Below, in pieces: positions 11,191 through 22,400 of a stretch of 64,000 nucleotides of DNA; within the stretch, counting starts at the first letter, position 1; each line of letters opens with the position of its first letter. The stretch lies in contig NC_068355.1 in assembly GCF_020536995.1 (NCBI RefSeq), forward strand, positions 5,191,764 to 5,255,763, written 5' to 3'. The stretch comes from Dreissena polymorpha (lineage: Eukaryota > Mollusca > Bivalvia > Myida > Dreissenidae). Under the pieces are notes generated by a model. The model worked only from the letters and a program-made list of their open reading frames with translations, had not been told where the DNA came from and did not search any database. A program made the translations under genes and the position numbers.

Positions 11191-12840
11191 TTGAACACTT
11201 ACTTTTTTACCTACTGACCCAAAGGACCACCAGCTTTCAGAAATTACTGGTCCTCCAAGATTTTAAGTGGTCTGACAATATCTATGTTATTTTACCTACA
11301 TTTCAATTAACTTTCCGGACTATCCACAATGTATTGTGCATTTATAAAAAGAAAACTATACTATCTACTAAACTATCTCTCGTCCTTTTCATAATTGCTG
11401 TACTTCAAGCTTCTCTTCATTAGTTTTAGGGTTTTTAGGCGGAGGTAACAGGTTCAACCACCCCCAGAATGAAATTCCACATCGTGAAAATTTGTTATCT
11501 TGAAAATACGCACATTTATTCTCCGGCAATATCAAAACATTATTCGGCGGCGCTCTCCAGTGTAAATTTGCACGGTAAACAAAGTATATTCTGATGGTAC
11601 TAAGATCAATAAAATGCTGATTATTGCTCAGTCTTCGAAATAAGCTTTGAAAAGTTACATGCCAGTCGGGCCAGTAACTTAAGAATTTTTACATGCCCAA
11701 CATATTTTTTACATGCCCAAACTTTTTAACCAAAATTATAACAAATCACAACATTTTAAACACTTACATGCTACACATAGTAAAGCAGAACATTTGTTTC
11801 AATAGTAGTGAATACAATTACATCTAATCAGTCACTAGAATTAAGACGGTTACACCAGTGCTCTTGAAAGAGCGTTCTCTGGTGTCCTCGTATCCTTTCT
11901 TGGCTTCCTTTTTCTCAAATCATTGTCAATTTTCTATTTTGGAAGTGCTTTATCGGGCTTAGCCCCATCAACATACCTAAGATACTGCATAGCCTCTATG
12001 TCGACAATGACATTAGTTTTTTGTTTACATTGACAAAAACGGAAGCGTATTACTTGATTGAAATGATCGATTCAAAAAGCATCTTCTCGATTAATGTCTA
12101 GCGAAACCGTCGATAAGAACCGAATGTGACCGAACTGCATCGGTCAAAAACAATAACGATGACGTGTGCAAGCAGGTGCGTGTTGTTAAACCAATCGAAT
12201 TTCATTGTTTTACAACTTACGGCAAGGTGTTTGTTCGCAAAATTGAAAAATAGATCTGCAAATATCAAGAACCGCTTACGATTTTTTTTATAAACTGTCA
12301 ATCGGCTTCAATAATTTACATGCCCGGCGGGCCACAAACGTGAATTTTTGTTTGTGCCCGGCAGTAATTTTACTCGCCACGGGCAAGGCGTGTGCTAATT
12401 TCGAAGACTGATTGCTGCTTTTCAAAATAATAAATACCATTTTGTTAATTTCTCAATCCAAACGCTTCGAATTTTATGTTAATTTGTGTATCGATCACGG
12501 CGAAGTCCAGAGACATTTGCGGAATGCAAATCGATTTTTTGATCCGACAACAGGTTTTTGTCATTCGGGCTTCTAGGAAAATTGGAATTTCCAATATGTT
12601 GCTATTTTTCATCCCAGTCTCGAGTAGGCCCAAAAAATATGATGAAATTATCGGTTTATTATGAACAAATAAAGTTGTTTTATTAATGAAAACGGCTTTC
12701 CACCAGTATTTCACAATAAGCCGGCCAGGATTTTAACTGGTCCGACGGATCAACCAAATTTCTAGTTTCACTGGTCCTCCCTATTTTTTACTGACCCCGG
12801 GTCAACGGACCACTGTTAGTGTTGAGCCCTGGCTAAATAA
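11190..12840. repeat. Nested inverted repeats (two pairs)
   Basis: The outer pair lies at about 11190-11290 and 12720-12840. Read outside-in, both begin with GGGCT..AACACT and contain CTGACCC, GGTCCTCC and GGTC(T/C)GAC blocks. The inner pair lies at about 11620-11720 and 12300-12425. Both read CAGTCTTCGAAAT(A/T)AGC and then TTACATGCC..CGGGCC in opposite orientation. The inner right copy has a 37-codon open stretch on the minus strand but no recognised domain. The middle (11720-12300) has no transposase I can see. Confidence 0.55.
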
Positions 12841-12844
12841 TTGA

Positions 12845-14090
12845 ACTGCAGAATGCAATCGCAGATTGAAGAAATGAACTGTGCGCCAATTTAAAGACTA
12901 TAAAATTGTGCGACTTCAATCAAAGGCCATGAGAAAAACAATGACTCAAATTGTAAACTACAAGGTAATATCCTCCAAGATAATTTAAAGGGATGGTAAA
13001 CTACAGTCATTTGTATACACACTTAAAGTTTCCACTACCAAATGACAAAAATGGCAATAAATTAGCCTACTCTTACTAGAAAACAGCCATGTGTGCTCTA
13101 AAAAGAACAAAAAGTACCAGTACATCATTGATTTTGTGTTAACGTAAACGGTGTCCATGTACATACTGTACAAATGTATTTTTTCAAAGTGAATGGCTAT
13201 GTGTCGCTAAATGCGTGTTACTGGGGATTTCAAGTCTGTAATTGGATATTTTATAATGTGTTTTACTGTCAACTGTCCGACTTTTCACGGATTCACCCTA
13301 CGAGTAGTCGAGTAATAACATTGGGACACTTGATGAGCATTTCCATTAAAAAAAACTGTGGATTTCCTGTTCTAAAATTATAAAAGTCGGACACATGTAA
13401 ATAAAGCGCTTAAATGATGCAACACCATTAAAAATGTATCAATGAATGTACTCGCCTTTTCACCAAAAATTGTCAAATTTCATCGGAATTGAGTGAGTTA
13501 TTACGTGTGTCCGACTTACGTACTGCCCGAATTTACATACTAAACCAGTAACCTAGTTTACCTTATCTCAACGAACAGAAGACGTTTCCTTCGCTAAATC
13601 GACATTAACCTTACTTTCATCGTAAAAGAAGTTAAACAAATAGTCAGCACTTCTTTAAAATACATTATAAACACAAGTATTTTATATAAACACATATCGA
13701 CACTTTTCTTCAAATAAAAACACCCGCCATTTTGTAGCAAATAATTTCATTGGTTGTCAGGAATCTCAACAATCAGCCAGTTTTTCTAATAACATAATCG
13801 CGTTTCGAAAAACTAATTCTACAAATCATTTTGTAAAATAAATCGGTGACAGATATTTCCTAAAAATAACATGAATAATATTATTGTGCTAAATATTACT
13901 GAAATATACACATTGCTTTTTTGCAACAGGTTACATTCAACTAAATATTAATTGTGATTCCAACAAACTGCACACGGCTGCTTTACAATCGCAACTTCTG
14001 GACTTAATTATAAACGCTGCAATAATCAGGCAACAAAGTAAGTTTGTTTACACTAACACCGAAAGAAAATATGGCAGAAGGTCGGCGCTA
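12845..14090. other. No gene recognised
   Basis: AT-rich DNA. Several short open frames exist on both strands, but none has splice-phase continuity, a domain motif or repeats. A phrase of the type 'tgtccgactt' occurs at 13275 and 13511, so part of this may be old repeat. Nothing further is supported. Confidence 0.5.
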
Positions 14091-14179
14091 CTGTTGTGTT
14101 ACTTGTTATGCCATACGAACGCTATTTCATACCGAAACAATGTTACTGCACAGTACTCCGTGTTTCTACTGAGTAATTA

Positions 14180-14232
14180 CACTACCACTTCCACCACCAC
14201 CACCACCACCGCCACTACTATTACTACTACTA

Positions 14233-14275
<43 letters not shown>

Positions 14276-14292
14276 TACTACTACTACTACTG
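14180..14292 (+). repeat. (ACC/ACT)n trinucleotide microsatellite
   Basis: About 110 bases of ACC and ACT triplets. Long threonine, serine or valine reading frames across it come only from the repeat. Confidence 0.95.
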
Positions 14293-14425
14293 ATTGTAGG
14301 CCAAAACGGCACCCGGACAATCGGCACCCAGTGTATTTTGCATACGCGGAAGTCGGCGCCCTGTAATTTTTCGACCCGGACAATCGGCACCCGATTGAAT
14401 TGTATACCCGGACAAACGACACCCT
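14293..14425 (+). repeat. Short tandem motif CCCGGACAATCGGCACC
   Basis: The motif CCCGGACAATCGGCACC occurs at about 14312 and 14375. A variant 'cccggacaaacgacacc' occurs at about 14407, and the related 'cggaagtcggcgccctg' sits between them. The GC-rich block stands out against AT-rich surroundings. The stretch 14430-15170 after it shows no gene. Confidence 0.75.
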
Positions 14426-15517
14426 ATTTAAAGTCCCCGGTCATAGCTATATATGTGGACAGAATCGTAAGAAATTTTGTTTTTATTGAGGATATCATTG
14501 AAAATCCGGTTTAATTTTAATTTTAAATCGATTCACGCTTGTAATTGATTAAAACAAGCGACAACGGTTACACCTTTTTGAATTTGCAAATTCGGAATAA
14601 AAATCATATTTATGCGATGTAAGGAAAAACGTTTTCGCGTGAATAAAAATTCATTTGAGTCTTTCGACAAAATTATAATTTTAGCGTGTAATTATGTTTT
14701 CTTTTGTTTTGGTGTGGGGGTGGTATAAAGCGCTAATCTCCGAATGGAACCACATGTGTCCTTAAAGAATGCTTTGAACTCAGAAAAAGAGCGATTGTTA
14801 TCTTTGTTTATATCCTGTATATTAGAACCCCAATAAATGGACCTGTCTGAGCGTCAAAATTATCAAGTATAAAATTTTAATCGCTGTTTATAATAGGACT
14901 CCCGTGGCTTACCGACTTACTTAGATGTAATAAGATATCTTAATTGATGATGAAAAAAATAAGCATAGGCATATAATTACATTTGTAAAGCTTCATGAGA
15001 TATAATATAAACAACAAGGAAGGAGACGCTATCAAAAATACTGTGGAAATAAAATAAATTTAGACCTATATGAAACGGTTCATGTTCAATTAAAATGATC
15101 ACTTCGAATACTTTAATTTACTGTAATAAAGGCACTCACAGTAAATGTAATCTGAAACATCTACGTATATGCAACTTCTCTACCACTACTGCTACCTCTA
15201 CAACTATCACGTCCACCACCACCAGGCAGCACCACAACTACTACTGCTGATGCTGTTGTCGTTGCTGCTACTACTACTATATGACGACGAGGGCGACTGC
15301 TTTCATACGTATTCAACAAATCACGCTACCACACTTACTACTTCCTCGTTTATAAGTAAATTCGATTTTAGTTCGTATGTATGCGTTCAATTGTTTACTC
15401 AGAAATTTATAATAAATTAATGATCACTTTATCGTCCAATAAAATGTGTTCTCTTATTAAAACAAGAACTATACTTCTTTTGATTATGGTGATAAAAGTG
15501 ATTTGTGACTATTGTCA

Positions 15518-15518
<1 letters not shown>

Positions 15519-15582
<64 letters not shown>

Positions 15583-15619
15583 GTACTACTACTACTACTA
15601 GTACTACTACTACTACTAG

Positions 15620-15667
<48 letters not shown>

Positions 15668-15701
15668 TACTACTACTTCTACTACTCCTACCACTACCAC
15701 C

Positions 15702-15736
<35 letters not shown>

Positions 15737-15738
15737 CA

Positions 15739-15835
<97 letters not shown>

Positions 15836-15855
15836 TACTACTACTTCTACTACTA
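15519..15855 (+). repeat. (TAC)n trinucleotide microsatellite, about 340 bp
   Basis: Nearly uninterrupted TAC/CTA/ACT triplets with a few variants (TAG, TTC, ACC). A shorter related patch lies at 15180-15290. Open frames of more than 100 codons in three frames are artefacts of a repeat without stops. From 15860 to 17100 no gene is seen. Confidence 0.97.
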
Positions 15856-16851
15856 AATTCACTAAATTTAAAGATGTTGAATTATCTTAATCATTATGAT
15901 AATATGAACATGCTGTCCCCGACAAATCTGTATCACCAGCTTCGAATAGATTATTTTGATAATTGTCATCTTTTCTAAAGTGAATTTTGGAAACAACAAT
16001 TTAAAGTGAAACAAATATACACAAATTTGAATGTGATTTTTTAATGTTGATAATTAAAAAGAATATGTTACGGTATATACTTGAACCCTAATTTCATTTA
16101 AAAAAACACAGACAGCCAACGTTGAGACACATGAAAAAAACTCTTATTGTATAAAATAGTATCAAATATAGCAAAGAATATTAGTTATTGGTCACCATAT
16201 TAAATGGGCTTGGTCGAGTTATTGGGAATAAACCACTTTATTCGCCTGATGATATTTTATGCCAACGACTAAAAAGGGGTGACCTTCAAGTTTGAAATTA
16301 TAGTTTCATAATAATCTAAACCTATTTATATTGTTATTTCACAAACATTCCTCACTAATACTCACAAATAAGAAGAAAACTTGAGTAGTTGACAGCAACC
16401 CCATTGCTGCAGTTGAGCTCGATAGGAACAGCTTGGATCAACACATATAATCTGTATTATCGTTAGCGACGTGATTTCTGTTAATTCTTCTGTTATCACG
16501 CTGTGGTGACACGATAAACCAAAAAACAGGGCATATTGCGCTTGTCCTATAAGGTTCACGCCCATTTGTGGCTGACCAATCTTTTCAGCGCATGCGCACT
16601 GACTAAATGGCAAAAAACACTGCCATGGTTACAGTAATTAACGTAAAACATGTATAAAGGACTTTTGTTTAGTCAATAAAACGATAAAATAATCCGCAAT
16701 AAACATCAAATCTCTTAAATAATAGCGCAAATATATCATTTTTAGTGTCAATATTTTTTTAATTCATAAATATATTTTCTTCTTTATAAAAATACAAATA
16801 AGTTATTAGCATCAGAGTAAACGTGATCGGAAGACTACATATATTTACTGA

Positions 16852-16893
16852 CAGAGACGTAGATAACACGTTATATATCTATCTACGTCTCTG
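16852..16893. repeat. Perfect 14-bp inverted repeat
   Basis: CAGAGACGTAGATA at 16852-16865 and its exact reverse complement at 16880-16893 are separated by 14 AT-rich bases. No T-run follows, and there is no neighbouring gene to assign it to. Confidence 0.8.
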
Positions 16894-17121
16894 ATACTGA
16901 AAATCCCACAAAACACATAAATAAGCCGTTTTTTTTCTTATATAAATGATAGTTAAACAATAATAACACATTAATTTATTTGATCATAATTATAAGTGGT
17001 GTGGATGTTGTTATTGTTCATCAGCGATCGAAAGTGTAAGCTTGAGGTTCATGCAATCAATTATAAAACAAAGCCCTCAAAAGCGGAATACATAACAATT
17101 GTTAAATGTTGTTAATTTTCT

Positions 17122-17460
17122 TCACTCACTCACTCACTCACTCAGTCACTCAGTCACTCAGTCACGCACTCACTCACTCACTCACTCACTCACTCACTCA
17201 CTCACTCCATCCCTCACTCACTCACTCACTCACTCATCCCTCACTCACTCACTCACTCACTCACTCACTCACTCACTCACTCACTCACTCACTCACTCAC
17301 TCACTCACTCACTCACTCACTCACTCACTCACTCACTCACTCATTCACTCATTCACTCACTCATTCACTCACTCACTCACTCACTCACTCACTCACTCAC
17401 TCACTCACTCACTCACTCACTCATCCATCCATCCATCAATTAATTAATTAATTCATTCAT

Positions 17461-17551
<91 letters not shown>

Positions 17552-17580
17552 TGTATTTATTTATGTATTTATTTATTTAT
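17122..17580 (+). repeat. Compound tetranucleotide microsatellite: TCAC, ATCC, TTAA, TTTA
   Basis: About 300 bases of (TCAC)n with CCTC and ATTC variants, then a few ATCC and TTAA units, then about 120 bases of (TTTA)n. The block is about 460 bases in all. Frames encoding repeated SLTH are artefacts. The stretch 17600-19200 after it has no recognised gene, only an (AT)n run. Confidence 0.97.
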
Positions 17581-18870
17581 CGTGCAAATTTAACTGTCTT
17601 TGCGTGTATATTCAAATCTCTTTACTAGAGACAAGGATCGATTGATATTTGTAACAATCAAGCATTTTATGATTAATAAAACTATATATTTAATATGTTT
17701 TACGCAAGTATTTTGGATTGCTTGTTTTCATGATGATGTTTTGTGCACTGCTGTAACGTACAATGGTTACACGTAATAGCCGATTATATATTTGCCGCTA
17801 ATCGTTAAATACATTACTTGTGTAGCAGTTAAATTCAACAACATTTTTTATTAATAATTCTTAGACATTGTATATTATAATAAAACTGGCTAATATATAT
17901 ACACTTAATCCTGCTTATCCATTTCGGACTAATATGTTCTTTTTTTAAATATGTGACGTATATTATTTAAACAACTGTTTTCTATTTTGGCTTTAAAGTT
18001 TGGCTTAAATGACTGCTCAATATGCCAAGAGATGACATAGGGGTTATCATAAATTGTGTTTAATGGCCATATAATCATCTGCCACATGTGGTTTATGCAG
18101 GCGCCCCAAGTATAGGTCCCTAATTTTATGACACCATTTTTTCTTTGTAGCTGTCTGGACAATAAACGATCATAACATGATAATCGGTTTGAGATGAACG
18201 AATTGTAATGTGCAATTTAACACCGGGTTAAACATGATGAAACAAACAGTCTCACGATTGGTGTGAACAATTAAATACCAACAACAACCTTTATTAGCAT
18301 ATATGATAACACAATGCTTTTTTGCAACAAAACAGAAAGTTACGCAGTGTGTATAATTATATCAATAAATTGATTCAATAAGAGAATTAATTATGTTAAA
18401 AACAACAACAGTATAACAGCAGTAATCAATACAATTATATCTTCAACTGTAACTCGTGGAAATTGTAGATTTTATTAAATTATACAAACATATTCAATGA
18501 CAAATATCATTTAACATGGCTATAATCTTGTTATTAATTATAACTGATTGTCCATATTAATACGCATTACATTAGCAGTTAAAATATATAAGCAAGGTTT
18601 ATAATGTCTTTTTTGTATTTACCGACTGCATTAGAATGTCAAATGTATTTAACGTCATCTATGGTTTTAAATGTTCCTTTCTAATTTCTCAATATAAGGG
18701 GCAAACAAGAAGGAAGTGGTACTCGTTTTCTATAGCTTGTCCGTTGCAAAACTTATATTTTCAAATAAAAACAATAGCTTTTAGCGAGAGAATTTATTTA
18801 ATGTGTTACATTGTAAGCTTTTAAAGACATATTAAGGTTCAAATCAGAACTATTTGTTGCGTAAATAAAT

Positions 18871-18873
<3 letters not shown>

Positions 18874-18915
<42 letters not shown>
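18874..18915. repeat. (AT)n dinucleotide microsatellite
   Basis: About 42 bases of pure AT alternation. Confidence 0.95.
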
Positions 18916-18921
<6 letters not shown>

Positions 18922-19242
18922 TGTTGTCAACATTAATAGTGATTTTTTATTAGATTAAATTAATTCTGAAAGAATTTGCATTTCTGAGATTTTTTTTTAT
19001 CTCAAATGATGTGCTAATTAAGTTAGGAGATCTTTGTGGTTACCACATATACCGAGCCGTTAGATTGAATTCTACTCCCGAGTTCGTTTTAAGTAATAAT
19101 AACAAATAATTACTACAGTATATTCGTTACTAAAATGCATTTACTTGCAAGCTTATGTTTTATTCAGACATAATTTATAATTATATTTGATATAGTGCAT
19201 GATTATCAATAAGATCGAGGATTATGTTCACCGTCTTTATAT

Positions 19243-19325
19243 GGGCGGAGCTAATACGAATTCCATCTATTTTTGCCAACCTGTGGGCGGAGTATAAACT
19301 TTGCAGGTGCGCGTTACATCACTCG
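19243..19325 (+). promoter_or_regulatory. Core promoter of the ParB-like gene: two GC boxes and a TATA box
   Basis: GGGCGG occurs at 19243-19248 and 19285-19290, and TATAAA at 19293-19298. The spacing puts a transcription start near 19325, about 130 bases before the start codon at 19455. The ATG has A at -3 and G at +4, a strong initiation context. This is inferred from sequence only. Confidence 0.6.
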
Positions 19326-19454
19326 TCAACTGATATGATATAATACATAATCGTCACAACACATTATAAATCCAACATACTAGTATCTTAATTACAGTTT
19401 CAGTTCGTGCTGTAATAAAATAACTTATAAGCATTGCTATTATAATTGGTAAAT

Positions 19455-22400
19455 ATGGAGTGGTCTGTTCGCTTGAGTGCGATGACTTTGCTGTTGATAG
19501 TCAACGAGGAAGTGAAAGGCATCATATCTGGACTGAAGGCTGCAAGGAACAGTATTTCACAGCTGAAGGTATGTATGTTGTATAGCCTGATCTCCTAATA
19601 ACATATTAAAAAAGTTCTCTCACCCTTGCCAAACAAAAGTAAATGAATGATTAAAGTGAGTAAACTACGTTCTATTGGGCCACATTTGTAACTGTAATAA
19701 AATTATATACTTGCTGGCTGATCAAATTCAGTTTTATTTGTTCTAGAAATTAAATTATACAATGCTGAACTAATTAAATTTTTATTTGTTCTAGAAATAT
19801 ATTGACATTTTATTATAATACAGTAATATTCCTCCATTGTTTTCAACGATATAATTACGTTTTCTTAGTATGAATAAAAAATATTTAAAAATCAATATTG
19901 AATTTGCTTGATAAATCATACCAGTATATATCACAGTTTGGGTATTGGGTGTAGTGTGATATGTGTCCGCTTAGGTTAATTAACCACAGATAACGCTGCT
20001 TTTTAAAATATACATGTATTTAACACCCCAAACCACCGCTTCACACATTCCCTTGTATTTCGCACAATGTACCAAACAGTGCGAATAACGTTCCAAAAGT
20101 GGAACAATGAAGAGGGAGCTCATTAAGACATTTGCGCATAATGTCCTACACCCTCCCGGTCCCAATTGAATAAGTTTTTATCCTGCTATTTTTCCATCTA
20201 AGGAAATTATTTAATATGTAACTTATATCATTATTAAGTAAAATATACTTTCATTATAATTTTTTATGTGTGAAATATACATGATTGAATAATCTTTTAA
20301 ATTTTATTACTTAAATTAGTAATTATATTTTCCTTCTATATCTTACTTTCTTTGACTTAAACACGCATGGTTTACTTTTAAAAATGCATGATAATCTCTT
20401 TATCTCTTGTACTTAGCATGTCAGTTTGTTTACTATTGTGTGCCAGCTTAATTTTCGTATATTACTTGAATATGTAGTATTTAATATGTGAATATATTTG
20501 TCTATAGTGATAACTTATTATCATGTGGTTTGTTACTAAAAAATATAAGCTTAAGTGTAGAACGTAATGCCAGGGGTCACTCTCTTTCACAGCGTTGAAT
20601 TAGGGGACGAACGACAAATCTGCTAGGAGAATGGTCAGGGGTTTCGTTTAACTATTCGTGTTGAGTAACCTTTAAGCGACCAATCAATATCTTTGGGACG
20701 CCATTTAAAAAAGGGCAATCATGAACTTGTTTAATAAAACATAACATTTGAAATGGATAAAAATCGAAGGAAAGGTAACACTAAATATAACACGTTTTCG
20801 CTTGATGCATATTTGAGTAACTTTTTACACTGGGGCGTTCAACCGGGGAAAGACTAAAACAAAATGGTGGAAGATTTATCGATAGAGAATTTTGCTCGTC
20901 TCTGACAGTCTGACTCTGAGTCTGTCTAGACTCAAGTCCAACATGTTTAAAAATATAAATAATAAAGCTACTTTTAATATTGGTAATATTTGGTTCCTTA
21001 GAATATAGCCTTTATTAAATCCCTCTAAATTCTTTGCGCGCCCTCAAAATCTGTCCTGGCTGTTGTATTCACAGGGATCTTTAGGTAAAAAATACTCTAT
21101 TATACTATATACGATATATACAAGGGATACAACTGTCAAATTTTGTGCACAACATCATGGTCTGAACAATAGCAAAAAAATCGCTTCCAAAAGCAATACT
21201 TACACCAAAAAAAACTGTATAACAATAGCTAAAACATTTATCTATCAGATAATAACTATGTTTATAGCAGTAAAAGTGTTCATAGTTGTGTTTGAAACGA
21301 AAGTTTCATGAAAAACGGTAAAATTTTCGAAATGCGACACAGGTGTGCACACCCACTTTGACACATTTTGTTTCATAATTTAATAATTACAGAGAAGTTT
21401 AGCAAATTTTACCTTGTTTTATTATCCATAGACACTTTATTAATCAAAGTAGACACCTTCCATAATTGCATGTAACTGCATATATGTAAAACACCGTAAA
21501 TATTAAATTTGTTTACATTTCTACTATCTTCAAGGATTTGTATGCAATTTGTCAGGTAATGTTACGTGGAACGTAAATGGCTGGATTTATTACTGCAGTG
21601 GAATTTCAACCAATCAAATCGCATGTTAGAAATACATGTGAACTATCCAAAATGAAAGTAAAACATTGTCATTGTGAAATTGAAGCAGATTGATATGAAT
21701 TTCTAGCAAAATATGCTCACTAAATAGTAATTATGTTCTATTTTACTATGAAAAAAAACTATCCAAGGAATATGTACCAGCAAAAGAGCTTTATAACAAA
21801 GGAATACGAAAATTACTTCTAGAATTCTCAGTTTTCAGCTGTGCACACCTGTGTCCAAGTAAGGATTTTTGAGCATTTTGAATGAAACTTTCTCTCTTAG
21901 TTCAATACATTTTAATTGGTGTATTTATTGCGTTTGGAAGCAAATTTTGCGCTATTGTTTACACCATGGTTGCAGTTTTTTTTCCTTCTTTGGGACCCGC
22001 CGAAAATCGGCCCTTTCCCCTCGGATTTTTTTTCCCCCTCAGCTGGTAAAATTTCCCCTAGATTTCATTTTCCCCTAAAAAAAAAAAAAAAAATTTTTTT
22101 TTTTGTTCTTTTCTTTTTTCCTTTAAATATATAAGTTATCCTGATCCACCGTAGAAACTAGAAAAATCTTGCATAATTAAATTATCTGTTGCCTTGAATT
22201 TGTTTTAAAAACAGTAAAATATGTTAAATTGATTATTTTAGACTTTGCTTATTTTCCCCAAGATCCAGCTTTTCACACAATTTTTTCCCCCAAAATTCGA
22301 CGTTTCGCGCGATTTTTTCCCCCTCAAAAAAGGCCAGGCCCTTTCCCCAAAATCAGATAAAAACCACTGGGTTGTGTGCAGGAATGTTCACAGTTGTATC

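Noticed and set aside
15381-15978. Long open frames of threonine, leucine or valine (115-169 codons)
   Set aside because: They lie over a (TAC)n microsatellite and are open in three frames because the triplets contain no stop. No coding signal exists outside the repeat.
17099-17447. Open frames encoding repeated SLTH
   Set aside because: They are produced by (TCAC)n tetranucleotides and appear in two frames at once.
19455-19568. Secretory signal peptide for the ParB-like protein
   Set aside because: The first 22 residues have a short hydrophobic patch (MTLLLIV), but acidic residues follow at once and no cleavage site is convincing.
21869-22134. Two overlapping frames of about 70 codons
   Set aside because: They run across the junction of the foldback element and its inserted repeat.
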